Position numbers and translations under genes: made by a program. A DNA stretch of 64,000 nt from Bacteroidota bacterium. GTDB taxonomy: Bacteria > Bacteroidota > Bacteroidia > Bacteroidales > Lentimicrobiaceae. Under the pieces are notes generated by a model. It had not been told where the DNA came from. It searched no databases and saw nothing but the letters and a program-made list of their open reading frames with translations. This document shows positions 26,713-35,103 of this stretch, one piece after another (within the stretch, counting starts at the first letter, position 1; every line of letters begins with the position of its first letter). The DNA is taken from the NCBI GenBank assembly GCA_023417935.1, contig JAEZDY010000024.1:186001-250000 (forward strand), written 5' to 3'.

Positions 26713-26770
26713 TTTCCTTTCTTTTGGATGATGTATTCAAGTAAGAATTATCAAAAAAAATTACCTGCGC

Positions 26771-27766
26771 TTAAAAGGATTTAAACCCAATAATACTACG
26801 CACTTCCCTGATTGTATTAGCAGCGCTTTCGTGAGCTTTATCACGTCCAAGGGCAACAACCTTACGCAGGTACTCATCGTTGGCTGAAAGCTCTTTAATT
26901 CGCTCCCTGAAGGGTTCAGTAAAGGCAATTACATCCTCTGCAAGCTGCTTTTTCATATCACCGTATCGTATACGGCAATTATTATACTCTTCTTCAAAAT
27001 AGGTGAGGGTTTCAGGTTTTGACATTACCTGCATCAGGTAGAAAATATTCTGTATTGCCTGTGGTTTTGGCTGATTTTGCTGGGTAGGACCGGCATCAGT
27101 TACTGCCTTCATTACTTTCTTGCGTATTACAGCTGAATCATCACCAAGGAAAATAGCATTCCCTTCACCTTCTGATTTACCCATCTTGGTACTTCCGTCC
27201 AACCCTGGAATTTTTATCAACTCTTCGCCGAAGTTGTATGCTACCGGCTCAGGAAAATAGTCAACTTTGTACATCCTGTTGAAGCGGTTAGCAAAGGTGC
27301 GTGTCATTTCAAGATGCTGTTCCTGGTCTTTCCCTACTGGTACCATGTGTGCCTTATGGATGATGATATCCGCAGCCATTAATGTGGGGTACGTAAGCAA
27401 TCCTGCATTAATATTATCAGGTTGAACGCGTGCTTTATCTTTAAAAGAAGTAACCCTTTCAAGTTCTCCCTTATATGCATTCATGTTAAGAAAGAGATAA
27501 AGTTCAGCTACTTCAGGTACATCACTTTGCAGGTATAAGGTAGCTTTTTCAGGATCAAGACCCGCGGCAAGATAATCAACCAGAACACTCTTTACATTTC
27601 CATGAAGGTCAGCGGGTGTGGGATGAGTTGTTAAGGAATGATAATCAGCAATAAAAAAGTAACAATTATTTGTCTCCTGCATTTTAATAAAATTACGCAG
27701 GGCACCAAAATAGTTACCAAGGTGAAGATTGCCCGTAGGCCTTATTCCACTAACTACAGTCTTCAT
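26771..27766 (-). CDS. trpS: Tryptophanyl-tRNA synthetase
   Basis: Charges tRNA-Trp. The 331-residue class I synthetase has the HIGH-type motif in SGIRPTGNLHLGNYFGAL (about 6-23) and the KMSKS-type loop as KMGKS (about 193-197, GSTKMGKSEGEGNAIFL). GKDQEQHLEMTR lies between. Length and motifs are standard. It follows the RNase G gene on the same strand after 22 bp, so the two may share a transcript. Confidence 0.96.
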   Translation of the reverse strand: MKTVVSGIRPTGNLHLGNYFGALRNFIKMQETNNCYFFIADYHSLTTHPTPADLHGNVKSVLVDYLAAGLDPEKATLYLQSDVPEVAELYLFLNMNAYKGELERVTSFKDKARVQPDNINAGLLTYPTLMAADIIIHKAHMVPVGKDQEQHLEMTRTFANRFNRMYKVDYFPEPVAYNFGEELIKIPGLDGSTKMGKSEGEGNAIFLGDDSAVIRKKVMKAVTDAGPTQQNQPKPQAIQNIFYLMQVMSKPETLTYFEEEYNNCRIRYGDMKKQLAEDVIAFTEPFRERIKELSANDEYLRKVVALGRDKAHESAANTIREVRSIIGFKSF

Positions 27767-27788
27767 TGTTTTGAACCGGATTTATTGA

Positions 27789-29339
27789 CTACATTTTAAT
27801 CTCATCATCTGCCTTGTTGAAGAAATGGTATTCAAGCAGATGGTAGGAACTCATTGGTTTAAGTCGTATCCAACGGTTGAATTTGAAGAACCATTTAAGG
27901 CGTACTGAATTTATTCCTTTTGTGAGAAAAGCGTGGATAAAAGGATGAAGTGCTATCTTGATGAATGGTTCATTCTGATCCTGAGTAAGGTAACGAATGT
28001 TGTTCTCAATCTGGTCAATTAGTATGATGGTTGGTTTCACTTCACCGGTACCTCCACATGATGGACATTTTTCAAGAATTTGCACATTCATTTCAGGCCG
28101 TACCCTTTGACGTGTAATCTGAACCAGGCCAAATTTACTTGGAGGCAAAATTGTGTGCTTTGCATGATCACGCGCCATTTCCTCTTTTAGCTTAGTGTAA
28201 AGCTTACGACGATTTGAACCTTCATGCATATCAATAAAATCGACCACAATGATGCCACCCATATCGCGTAACCTCAACTGACGAGCTATTTCAGTAGCTG
28301 CTTCAAGGTTAACTGCAAGGGCATTCATTTCCTGAGAAATCTCTGAGTTAACCCGATGCCCGCTATTAACATCAATTACATGTAAAGCTTCAGTATGTTC
28401 GATAATCAAATATACGCCACTCTTGATGGTAATAATTTTACCAAAAGAGTTTTTAATCTGTTTATCAATTCCAAAATTCTCAAAAATTGGTGCTTTACCT
28501 TTGTAGAGCTTTAGTATTTCAAGTTTATCGGGCGCAATAGTCTTGATATAGGTTTTTATCTCCTCATAAATTGCCGGATCATCAACATGGATATTGTTGA
28601 ATGATTCATTTAGCAAATCGCGAAGTATAGCAGTTGTTCGGTCAATTTCACTAAGTATACGTTGAGGTGCTTTAGCCCCGTTAAGCTTGAGAACACATGT
28701 ATCCCATTTTGCAACCAGACTTCGAAGATCGGCATCAAGGTCTGCAACTTTTTTATTCTCAGCGACTGTACGGATGATTACTCCAAAATTCTTTGGCTTT
28801 ATGCTTGTAATCAGTCTTTTGAGTCTATTGCGTTCTTCAACGCTTTTAATCTTCTGAGAAACAGATACTCTTTCAGAGAAAGGTACAAGTACAAGATATC
28901 GTCCGGCAAAAGATATTTCTGATGATACCCGCGGTCCTTTTGTTGAGATGGGTTCTTTTGCAATTTGAATTACCACCTGTTGATTAGGTGTGAGAACCTG
29001 GGTAATTTTCCCTGTTTTCTCAATATCAGGCAAAATCTGAAAGTCTTTAATAGAAGGATTATCGGGGTTACCAGTCAAATATGCCTTGACTAATTTATTA
29101 AGAGAATTGACCTGCGGACCTAAGTCGAGATAATGCAAAAAAGCATCCTTCTCGTATCCAACATCAACAAAAGCAGCATTCAGACCCGGCATAATCTTTT
29201 TGACTCTGCCAAGATATATGTCGCCAACAGCAAAACTGTTATTGGTTTTTTCTTTATTCAGTTCAACCAGAACTTTCTCTTCTAGTAAAGCAATATTTAC
29301 TTCAGATTGTTCAGCGTTGATAATCAGTTCTTTATTCAA
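27789..29339 (-). CDS. rng: Ribonuclease G/E family endoribonuclease
   Basis: Endoribonuclease for rRNA maturation and mRNA decay. Layout in 516 residues: S1 domain (about 35-130, VGDIYLGRVKKIMPGLNAAFVDVGYEKDAFLHYLDLG), RNase H-like and DNase I-like catalytic regions with the two acidic sites VIDVNSGH and VVDFIDMHEGSNRRKL, then the zinc-link CPSCGGTG. Its length is that of RNase G, without the long C-terminal scaffold of RNase E. A 150-bp leader with a hairpin precedes it. Confidence 0.94.
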   Translation of the reverse strand: MNKELIINAEQSEVNIALLEEKVLVELNKEKTNNSFAVGDIYLGRVKKIMPGLNAAFVDVGYEKDAFLHYLDLGPQVNSLNKLVKAYLTGNPDNPSIKDFQILPDIEKTGKITQVLTPNQQVVIQIAKEPISTKGPRVSSEISFAGRYLVLVPFSERVSVSQKIKSVEERNRLKRLITSIKPKNFGVIIRTVAENKKVADLDADLRSLVAKWDTCVLKLNGAKAPQRILSEIDRTTAILRDLLNESFNNIHVDDPAIYEEIKTYIKTIAPDKLEILKLYKGKAPIFENFGIDKQIKNSFGKIITIKSGVYLIIEHTEALHVIDVNSGHRVNSEISQEMNALAVNLEAATEIARQLRLRDMGGIIVVDFIDMHEGSNRRKLYTKLKEEMARDHAKHTILPPSKFGLVQITRQRVRPEMNVQILEKCPSCGGTGEVKPTIILIDQIENNIRYLTQDQNEPFIKIALHPFIHAFLTKGINSVRLKWFFKFNRWIRLKPMSSYHLLEYHFFNKADDEIKM

Positions 29340-29423
29340 TCCCCTGATAGTTTAAAATTAGAGTAAGAGGGAAACATCCAAACCTTATTCAGATGAAACC
29401 CGTGCAAATAGGAATCAATCCAC

Positions 29424-29460
29424 CACGTACAATAAGTAAAAATACTTTTTATAGTACGTG
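29424..29460 (-). other. Hairpin in the leader of rng
   Basis: CACGTAC / GTACGTG arms extended by ATAA/TTAT with one mismatch, loop of about 13 nt. It lies between the small basic-protein gene and rng. The minus-strand transcript has no T run after it, so it is not a typical terminator. It might be a processing or control element of the rng mRNA. Confidence 0.45.
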
Positions 29461-29489
29461 ATGGGGTTTCCCGTAAAGAATAGTAAAAT

Positions 29490-29579
29490 TTATTTCTTTT
29501 TATGTCGGTTCTTGCGCAAACGTTTTTTACGTTTGTGCGTTGCCATTTTATGTCTTTTTCTTTTTTTTCCGCTTGGCAT
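29490..29579 (-). CDS. Very small basic AURKAIP1/COX24-domain protein (mS38-like)
   Basis: A 29-residue protein starting MPSGKKRKRHK, then MATHKRKKRLRKN; 19 of 29 residues are Lys, Arg or His. This matches the short conserved Bacteroidota proteins annotated as AURKAIP1/COX24 domain, related to mitochondrial small-subunit protein mS38, so a ribosomal role is likely. Start ATG at 29579 and stop TAA are clear. It lies between HU and rng, a setting I believe is common in the phylum. Confidence 0.85.
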   Translation of the reverse strand: MPSGKKRKRHKMATHKRKKRLRKNRHKKK

Positions 29580-29608
29580 GATGATATTACTTTTTAAATG
29601 AACAACTT

Positions 29609-29893
29609 TTATTGAACCTTGTTTTTGACGTCAAACACAAAAGTCTTGGCAGGTTTAAATGCCGGGATATGATGTGCTGGAATGATAATGGTTGTGTTCT
29701 TAGAAATGTTACGGCCGGTCTTTTCAGCTCTTTTCTTTGTAGTGAAGCTGCCGAAACCTCTTAAATAAACACTTTCGCCTTTAGCCAATGAGTTTTTTAC
29801 TGAATCCATAAAAGCCTCAATAGTCTGCTGTACGGCCACCTTTTCGAGATTGGTCTTGTTAGCAATTTCAGCTACAATTTCTGCTTTTGTCAT
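29609..29893 (-). CDS. HU-family DNA-binding protein
   Basis: Nucleoid protein that binds and bends DNA as a dimer. The 94 residues show the N-terminal helices (MTKAEIVAEIANKTNLEKVAVQQTIEAFMDSVKNSLAKGESVYLRGFGSF-type) and the arm region ending FKPAKTFVFDVKN. The conserved GRNI and IPA positions are present (GRNISKNTTIIIPAHHIPAF). Same strand as the mS38-like and rng genes, divergent from mutY. Confidence 0.93.
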   Translation of the reverse strand: MTKAEIVAEIANKTNLEKVAVQQTIEAFMDSVKNSLAKGESVYLRGFGSFTTKKRAEKTGRNISKNTTIIIPAHHIPAFKPAKTFVFDVKNKVQ

Positions 29894-30029
29894 GTTGGTT
29901 AGGATTATTTAATGATTTGATAATAAATTTTTTAACGGGCTGCAAATATAAAAGAATTTGATTCAATTATAAAATTTCAGCGCTTTTTTCGCAGCAATTG
30001 CCTCAATTTTAATTAATTCGCTACATTTT

Positions 30030-31121
30030 ATGATTTTCCGGGATGATATATTAGCGTGGTACATGCAAAATAAAAGGAATTTGCCATGGAGGGACACAAA
30101 GGATCCATACAAAATTTGGGTTTCAGAGATAATACTTCAGCAAACCCGTATAGATCAGGGTTTACCATACTATTTAAAATTTATAGAGGCATTTCCGGAT
30201 GTAGCCGCATTAGCTTTATCATCTGAGCAAGCAGTCCTTAATTTATGGAAGGGACTTGGATATTATTCAAGGGCGCGGAATATGCATCATACAGCGCTTG
30301 AAATTGTGCAAAAGCATGATGGGATATTCCCTAAAGATTATGCTTCATTAATCAAGCTAAAAGGAATAGGTACTTATACCGCAGGTGCTATTGCCTCTAT
30401 TTGTAATAATGAAGTAGTCCCTGCCATTGATGGAAATGTTACAAGAGTAATATCCAGATACTTTGGGGTTACAGACCCTGTTGGTTCTTCATCGATTATT
30501 AAAAAGATTAAATGGATTTCACAACAAATATTGCCTTTAGAGAATACCGGAGATTACAATCAGGCTATCATGGAATATGGGGCAATGGTGTGTACTCCCT
30601 CATCACCTGACTGTACTGCTTGTACTTTAAGCGAATTATGCTATGCTTACAAGAATAAATTAGTAGCACTTCTACCAACCAGGAAGAAGACTAAGCTTAA
30701 AAAACAACGCTTCCTCACTTATTTACATATTATTTCCCCGGATGGTAAGATTGTAATGAAACAAAGAACGGGTAAGGACATTTGGAAAAACTTATGGGAT
30801 TTTCCTCTTATTGAATCAGACAAACTTCTTGATCCCCGGGACATATCAGAATCAATGCTGCTTGCTGACTCGAAAAAGGGAAACGGTTTAAATGATAATA
30901 TCTCATACAAATACCTGGGAATGAAGGATGTATTACATGTATTAACACATCAGGTTTTGTATGTTAGATTCCTTACCTTCAAAGTTACCGACCCGGGCAA
31001 CAACTTCTTACCTGGTAATGATTACCATTTGATTGATCCAGGAGATAATAATGTTCCTGTTTCACAGTTAATTCAAAACTTTTTAGGCGCGAATGAACTT
31101 TTTTTTGGTAGTGATAAATAA
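30030..31121 (+). CDS. mutY: A/G-specific adenine glycosylase
   Basis: Removes adenine opposite 8-oxoguanine or guanine. In 363 residues: helix-hairpin-helix LKGIGTYTAGAI (about 110-121), catalytic Glu33 (SEIILQQT) and Asp134 (VPAIDGNVTRV), and the [4Fe-4S] loop Cys188-x6-Cys195-x2-Cys198-x5-Cys204. The C-terminal NUDIX-like domain (about 230-355) recognises 8-oxoG in known members. First of the + strand pair mutY-ssb, a conserved Bacteroidota order that normally leads on to gldE and gldD. Confidence 0.95.
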   Translation: MIFRDDILAWYMQNKRNLPWRDTKDPYKIWVSEIILQQTRIDQGLPYYLKFIEAFPDVAALALSSEQAVLNLWKGLGYYSRARNMHHTALEIVQKHDGIFPKDYASLIKLKGIGTYTAGAIASICNNEVVPAIDGNVTRVISRYFGVTDPVGSSSIIKKIKWISQQILPLENTGDYNQAIMEYGAMVCTPSSPDCTACTLSELCYAYKNKLVALLPTRKKTKLKKQRFLTYLHIISPDGKIVMKQRTGKDIWKNLWDFPLIESDKLLDPRDISESMLLADSKKGNGLNDNISYKYLGMKDVLHVLTHQVLYVRFLTFKVTDPGNNFLPGNDYHLIDPGDNNVPVSQLIQNFLGANELFFGSDK

Positions 31122-31136
31122 ATGCTCTTAAATTTG
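31101..31136 (+). promoter_or_regulatory. Promoter of ssb
   Basis: TTTTTTG at 31101-31107, 21 bp, TAAATTTG at 31129-31136 (exact TAnnTTTG). The -35-like part lies in the last codons of mutY. Transcription would begin about 30 bp before the ssb start. Confidence 0.6.
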
Positions 31137-31171
31137 TATTGCACAAATAAACCACTTTAAAAAAGTAAGTC

Positions 31172-31594
31172 ATGGCAAGAGGAGTAAACAAAGTAATTTT
31201 AATTGGAAATCTGGGTAAGGATCCTGAAGTATTCAGTTTTGACACTGGTGTTAAGAAAGTGACCTTTTCACTGGCTACCACAGAAATTTACCGTAACAAA
31301 GAAGGGCAGGATGTTGAGCAAACCGAGTGGCATAATATCGTGGTTTGGCGCAGTCTGGCAGACATTGCCGAGAAGTTCCTCAGGAAAGGATCTCAAGTGT
31401 ATATTGAAGGTCGTATTCGTTACAGGACCTACGAAAAAGACGGGCAGAAAAAATACATTACAGATATTGAAGCTGATAACATCAATATGTTAGGTGCACG
31501 TCATAGTAGTGAAAATAATCATAATTATGAACAATCACCAGTAAATGCTCCATCAGCTCCTGTAACTCCTGATAATGATGATCTTCCGTTCTAA
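31172..31594 (+). CDS. ssb: Single-stranded DNA-binding protein
   Basis: Binds single-stranded DNA during replication and repair. A 140-residue OB fold (ARGVNKVILIGNLGKDPEVF, TEWHNIVVWRSLADIAEKFLRKGSQVYIEGRIRYRTY) followed by a disordered tail ending DDLPF, the acidic tip that binds partner proteins. It has its own promoter after mutY. Confidence 0.96.
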   Translation: MARGVNKVILIGNLGKDPEVFSFDTGVKKVTFSLATTEIYRNKEGQDVEQTEWHNIVVWRSLADIAEKFLRKGSQVYIEGRIRYRTYEKDGQKKYITDIEADNINMLGARHSSENNHNYEQSPVNAPSAPVTPDNDDLPF

Positions 31595-31713
31595 CGGAAC
31601 GCATGCAAGTTACCCATAAAAAAAAGAAAAGTAGTTGTTGCTAAAACAACATGAGGGAGTATTGTCTATTTTTAAATGCGTTATAATAACAATTCTCAGA
31701 ATATAAAGCTTTA

Positions 31714-32724
31714 CTAAGCCTTACCGCTTAATTCTTTAGGTATACGACCTGTACGTATTGATTCAGAACGTAGCTTCCGGCCGGTAATTCGCTCTACCAT
31801 TTTACCTGTCTCAAGTACCTTATCGATATCAAGTCCGGTATCAATACCCATTTCATCCATCATAACTACCATATCTTCGGTAGGTACAAGTCCGGTTACC
31901 ATTGGATCTTTATAGTAGTAAGCTCCTGTACCGGCAACCGGCACACCATCAACAAAGTTAGCCGGCTGACCGCCAATTCCTCCTAATGATGACTCATAAT
32001 TAGTCATTCCGGCATTCAATGCTGCTAGTACATTTGCAAGACCCCATCCACGTGTAGTGTGAAAATGTACAATATGCTTTTCCGGTTTTGGTATACTATC
32101 AAGTAACATTGAAAAATAACGGTAAACCCTATCAGGTGATGCACTTCCATCATGATCGGCATGCTCAACATCACTTGCACCAATATCAAGCCACCGTTTT
32201 GTAAAATCAATTGCCTTTGACATCTCTGTAGGACCTTCAATCGGACAACCCCATATAGTACTAACGGTTCCATTGATCTTTAATCCTGCATCACGTGCCA
32301 TTGGAATGTATTTTTCGGCCATCTTCCAATATTCCTGAAGTGAAAGTCCGGAATTTTTTTTATGATGCGATTCACTGGTAGATACCATCAATAAAATACG
32401 ATCAGGACCCCATCCTTCTTTTTTTGCAAGTATAGCCCGTTCGATTGCCTTTTCACGGATTGTAATAGCAGTTAGGCTCACATCGTTTATAAGGTGAGAG
32501 ATAGTTTTACTACTACGCAACCTCTTAAAGAGTTCATCAGCATCTTTGAACTGCGGCATTCCAACAGGGTTGCCAAAGTTTGACACCTCAATGTGTTTGA
32601 AACCCGAGAGGATTAGTTGCTCTGCCACCCATACTTTTGCATCAGTAGGTATGAATTTTTCTTCATGTTGAAAACCGTCACGAACGGTTATGTCGCCAAT
32701 AGTTACTTTCTTTGGAAAGTTCAT
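31714..32724 (-). CDS. HMG-CoA lyase-like protein lacking the loop cysteine
   Basis: A 336-residue TIM-barrel protein of the DRE-metallolyase/HMGL-like family. TVRDGFQ (14-19) keeps the Arg-Asp of the active site, HFHTTRGWGLANV is the metal His pair, and the end (GLVPTEDMVVMMDEMGIDTGLD) resembles HMG-CoA lyases. The flexible loop reads GGIGGQPAN, with Gln253 where HMG-CoA lyase has its essential cysteine. The SDVEHADHDGSAS segment also differs from the usual SDT-G. It therefore may act on another 3-hydroxy-acyl substrate. It is last in an atoD-atoA-this order on the minus strand, so the substrate or product is probably a CoA-transferase partner. Confidence 0.85.
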   Translation of the reverse strand: MNFPKKVTIGDITVRDGFQHEEKFIPTDAKVWVAEQLILSGFKHIEVSNFGNPVGMPQFKDADELFKRLRSSKTISHLINDVSLTAITIREKAIERAILAKKEGWGPDRILLMVSTSESHHKKNSGLSLQEYWKMAEKYIPMARDAGLKINGTVSTIWGCPIEGPTEMSKAIDFTKRWLDIGASDVEHADHDGSASPDRVYRYFSMLLDSIPKPEKHIVHFHTTRGWGLANVLAALNAGMTNYESSLGGIGGQPANFVDGVPVAGTGAYYYKDPMVTGLVPTEDMVVMMDEMGIDTGLDIDKVLETGKMVERITGRKLRSESIRTGRIPKELSGKA

Positions 32725-32765
32725 AGGGATGATGGTATTATTTTAATTAATATATCATTACATAA

Positions 32766-32791
32766 ATCTTGCCGGCTTAAGCCGGCAAGAT
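32766..32791 (-). terminator. Perfect 26-bp hairpin between atoA and the lyase-like gene
   Basis: ATCTTGCCGGC - TTAA - GCCGGCAAGAT, an 11-bp GC-rich stem. On the minus strand it is followed by TTTATGTAATG, a weak T run, so it may reduce rather than stop read-through from atoA into the lyase-like gene. Confidence 0.55.
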
Positions 32792-32854
32792 CAATTCCAT
32801 TACTGAATGAGGCTGAATGAAACACAATTTGCAGAACAATTGTTCAAAGAGCTT

Positions 32855-33511
32855 TTAAAACTGCATTTCAGGTATATCACCCTCAATAACCAATCTACCT
32901 TCAGTAGCTTTTTGTATATCTTCGACCGAAACTCCAGGAGCTCTTTCAATTAAACGGAAGCCATCATCTGTAACTTCAATAACTGCAAGATCGCTTACAA
33001 TTTTTTTAACGCAAGCAACACCTGTTAGAGGCAGTGTACATTCTTTAAGAAGTTTCGACTGCCCATCCTTACTGGTATGCTGCATGGCAACCACAATGTT
33101 CTTGGCTGAAGCAACAAGGTCCATAGCGCCGCCCATTCCTTTTACCATTTTACCCGGAATCTTCCAGCTTGCAATATCACCTTTGTCAGTTACTTCAAAC
33201 GCCCCGAGTACTGTTAGATCAACATGGCCACCCCGAATCATTCCGAAACTGGCTGATGAGTCAAAAAATGAACCACCTGGTAAAACCGTGACAGTTTGCT
33301 TACCTGCATTAATAAGGTCGGGGTCTGCTTCTCCCTTTAATGGAAAAGGACCTATACCAAGCATTCCATTTTCAGATTGTAAAACTACTTCTACACCATC
33401 AGGAATATAATTGGCTACCAGTGTTGGAATGCCAATACCAAGGTTAACATAATACCCATCTTTTAATTCCCTTGCAATTCGTTGCGCAATTTGTTCTTTT
33501 GTTAAAGCCAT
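32855..33511 (-). CDS. atoA: Acetoacetate/3-oxoacid CoA-transferase subunit B
   Basis: Moves CoA between acids, such as acetoacetate, acetate, butyrate or succinate. The 218-residue class I transferase beta subunit has SENGMLG with Glu47, the residue that forms the thioester intermediate, plus [14 protein letters not shown] glycine motif ([13 protein letters not shown]) and GGAMDLV. Its partner subunit gene lies 132 bp upstream. The pair can supply or remove acetoacetate made by HMG-CoA lyase, or exchange butyryl-CoA. Substrate cannot be fixed by sequence. Confidence 0.92.
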   Translation of the reverse strand: MALTKEQIAQRIARELKDGYYVNLGIGIPTLVANYIPDGVEVVLQSENGMLGIGPFPLKGEADPDLINAGKQTVTVLPGGSFFDSSASFGMIRGGHVDLTVLGAFEVTDKGDIASWKIPGKMVKGMGGAMDLVASAKNIVVAMQHTSKDGQSKLLKECTLPLTGVACVKKIVSDLAVIEVTDDGFRLIERAPGVSVEDIQKATEGRLVIEGDIPEMQF

Positions 33512-33643
33512 TTTATTAACTTTTTATAATATCTTTTATACGTGTATTGAAGACTATTGGTGATGTCAAGACTATTATTTGAACGCTGCCATGTAAAGGC
33601 TTAAAATTATTACAGAACCTTCACAATGTGGTTTTCTTAGTTC

Positions 33644-34333
33644 TTAACGTTCAGTAACTCTTTCTATTCTTTTCTCGTAATCCTTCCCTTGGAATATGCG
33701 CTGAATGAAAATACCAGGAGTGTGAATTTGGTTAGGATCAAGGGTACCTGCCGGAACAAGTTCCTCCACTTCAGCAATAGTTATTTTACCAGCAGTTGCC
33801 ATTGGTTGGTTAAAATTGTTGGCCGTATTCCTGTAAATCAGGTTACCGTGAGTGTCACCCTTCCATGCCTTAACTATGGCGAAATCAGCAATAAGTGCAT
33901 GCTCAAGTAGGTGAGGTTTACCATTGAAAATTCGTATCTCTTTACCTTCGGCTACTTCCGTACCATAGCCGGCAGGCACGTAAAAAGCAGGGATTCCAGC
34001 ACCACCTGCTCTGCATCTTTCTGCTAGAGTGCCTTGTGGAATAAGGTCAACTTCAAGCTCTCCGGCTAGCAACTGCCGTTCAAATTCAGCATTCTCCCCT
34101 ACATATGAGGAGATCATCTTTTTAATCTGCCGATTTTGCAGTAATAGTCCTAATCCAAAATCGTCAACACCTGCGTTATTGGAAATACAGGTTAGATCTT
34201 TCACGCCACTGTTTACTAATGCAGTAATACAATTTTCAGGAATACCACTAAGTCCGAATCCTCCTACCATTAAAGTCATTCCGTCTTCGATCCCAACTAT
34301 TGCTTCAAGGGCATCTTTTACTACTTTATTCAT
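33644..34333 (-). CDS. atoD: Acetoacetate/3-oxoacid CoA-transferase subunit A
   Basis: Alpha subunit of the same class I CoA-transferase. The 229 residues contain [14 protein letters not shown] (about 23-36), a family hallmark, [22 protein letters not shown], and [17 protein letters not shown]. First gene of the minus-strand trio atoD-atoA-HMGL-like, divergent from the fRMsr gene with about 170 bp for the two promoters. Confidence 0.92.
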   Translation of the reverse strand: MNKVVKDALEAIVGIEDGMTLMVGGFGLSGIPENCITALVNSGVKDLTCISNNAGVDDFGLGLLLQNRQIKKMISSYVGENAEFERQLLAGELEVDLIPQGTLAERCRAGGAGIPAFYVPAGYGTEVAEGKEIRIFNGKPHLLEHALIADFAIVKAWKGDTHGNLIYRNTANNFNQPMATAGKITIAEVEELVPAGTLDPNQIHTPGIFIQRIFQGKDYEKRIERVTER

Positions 34334-34475
34334 GCTATGTAAGTTAAAGTTAATTAATTGCTGATATGATGACCAAAATTAAGGATTAATTGAAGCAAAT
34401 GTCAAAATCCAATCAATTTTAATGCATGTTTGATAAACTACCACATTTACCTCTTAAATTGCCACCTTTTTTCAC

Positions 34476-34483
34476 TAATTTTG
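34476..34483 (+). promoter_or_regulatory. Probable -7 box of the fRMsr gene
   Basis: TAATTTTG, exact TAnnTTTG, 22 bp before the ATG. No clear TTTG at 19-21 bp upstream was found, so only the -7 part is supported. Confidence 0.4.
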
Positions 34484-34505
34484 AACTTCATATAGGAAGA
34501 CGTTT

Positions 34506-34964
34506 ATGGACGAGAAAAAGAAAGAAGGTCGATATCAAAGGCTATTACAGCAGATTAGCCAACTGCTGGAGAAAAGCCCTGATGAACAGGCAGCTATGGC
34601 TACAATTGCTTCTGTATTATACAATAAGATGGAATATTTCTTCTGGTGTGGATTTTATCGCCTTGATGGAAACAGATTAATCATTGGACCCTACCAGGGG
34701 CCAACTGCTTGTCAGGTTTTAGAAAGAGGTGGGGTTTGCCTTGCATCAGTTGAACAGAGAACAACTGTTATAGTGCCTGATGTGCATAAATTCCCCGGCC
34801 ATATTGCTTGTGATTCACGATCAAAAAGTGAAATAGTAATTCCGGTGAAAAACAAAATGGAGGAGATTACAGGTGTATTAGATGTAGACAGTAAAGAGTT
34901 AGGATCATTTACTGAAATAGATAAAATTTATTTGGAAAAGATTACATCTTTATTGACAGAATAA
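34506..34964 (+). CDS. Free methionine-(R)-sulfoxide reductase (GAF domain)
   Basis: Reduces free methionine-R-sulfoxide. The 152-residue single GAF domain has the fRMsr signature: FFWCGFYRLDGN, IIGPYQGPTACQVLERGGVC and VPDVHKFPGHIACDSRSKSEIVIPV. The three functional cysteines are present as Cys69, Cys78 and Cys102. It is an oxidative-stress enzyme and an odd neighbour for the CoA and butyrate genes on either side. Confidence 0.93.
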   Translation: MDEKKKEGRYQRLLQQISQLLEKSPDEQAAMATIASVLYNKMEYFFWCGFYRLDGNRLIIGPYQGPTACQVLERGGVCLASVEQRTTVIVPDVHKFPGHIACDSRSKSEIVIPVKNKMEEITGVLDVDSKELGSFTEIDKIYLEKITSLLTE

Positions 34965-34991
34965 TACCCCAAAACAAAGTCAATGTGGCTG

Positions 34992-35035
34992 TGTTTATTG
35001 AAAAACTTGCCAATGTTTATTAAAAAACTTCAAAT
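34992..35035. repeat. 22-bp direct repeat between fRMsr and buk2
   Basis: Two adjoining 22-bp units, each starting TGTTTATT and containing AAAAACTT at the same offset, with a handful of differences. They lie 28 bp after the fRMsr stop. A preceding partial unit is too weak to assert. Confidence 0.6.
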
Positions 35036-35103
35036 AACTGCTGTATAATAATTATTTATTCCCTTATAATCGGTATTACACAATCAATCTAAAATTTGCA
35101 ATC

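Noticed and set aside
33512..33643. 11-bp-type repeats between atoD and atoA
   Set aside because: The only repeat seen is a 9-bp word spaced 18 bp apart, which does not fit the pattern and may be chance.
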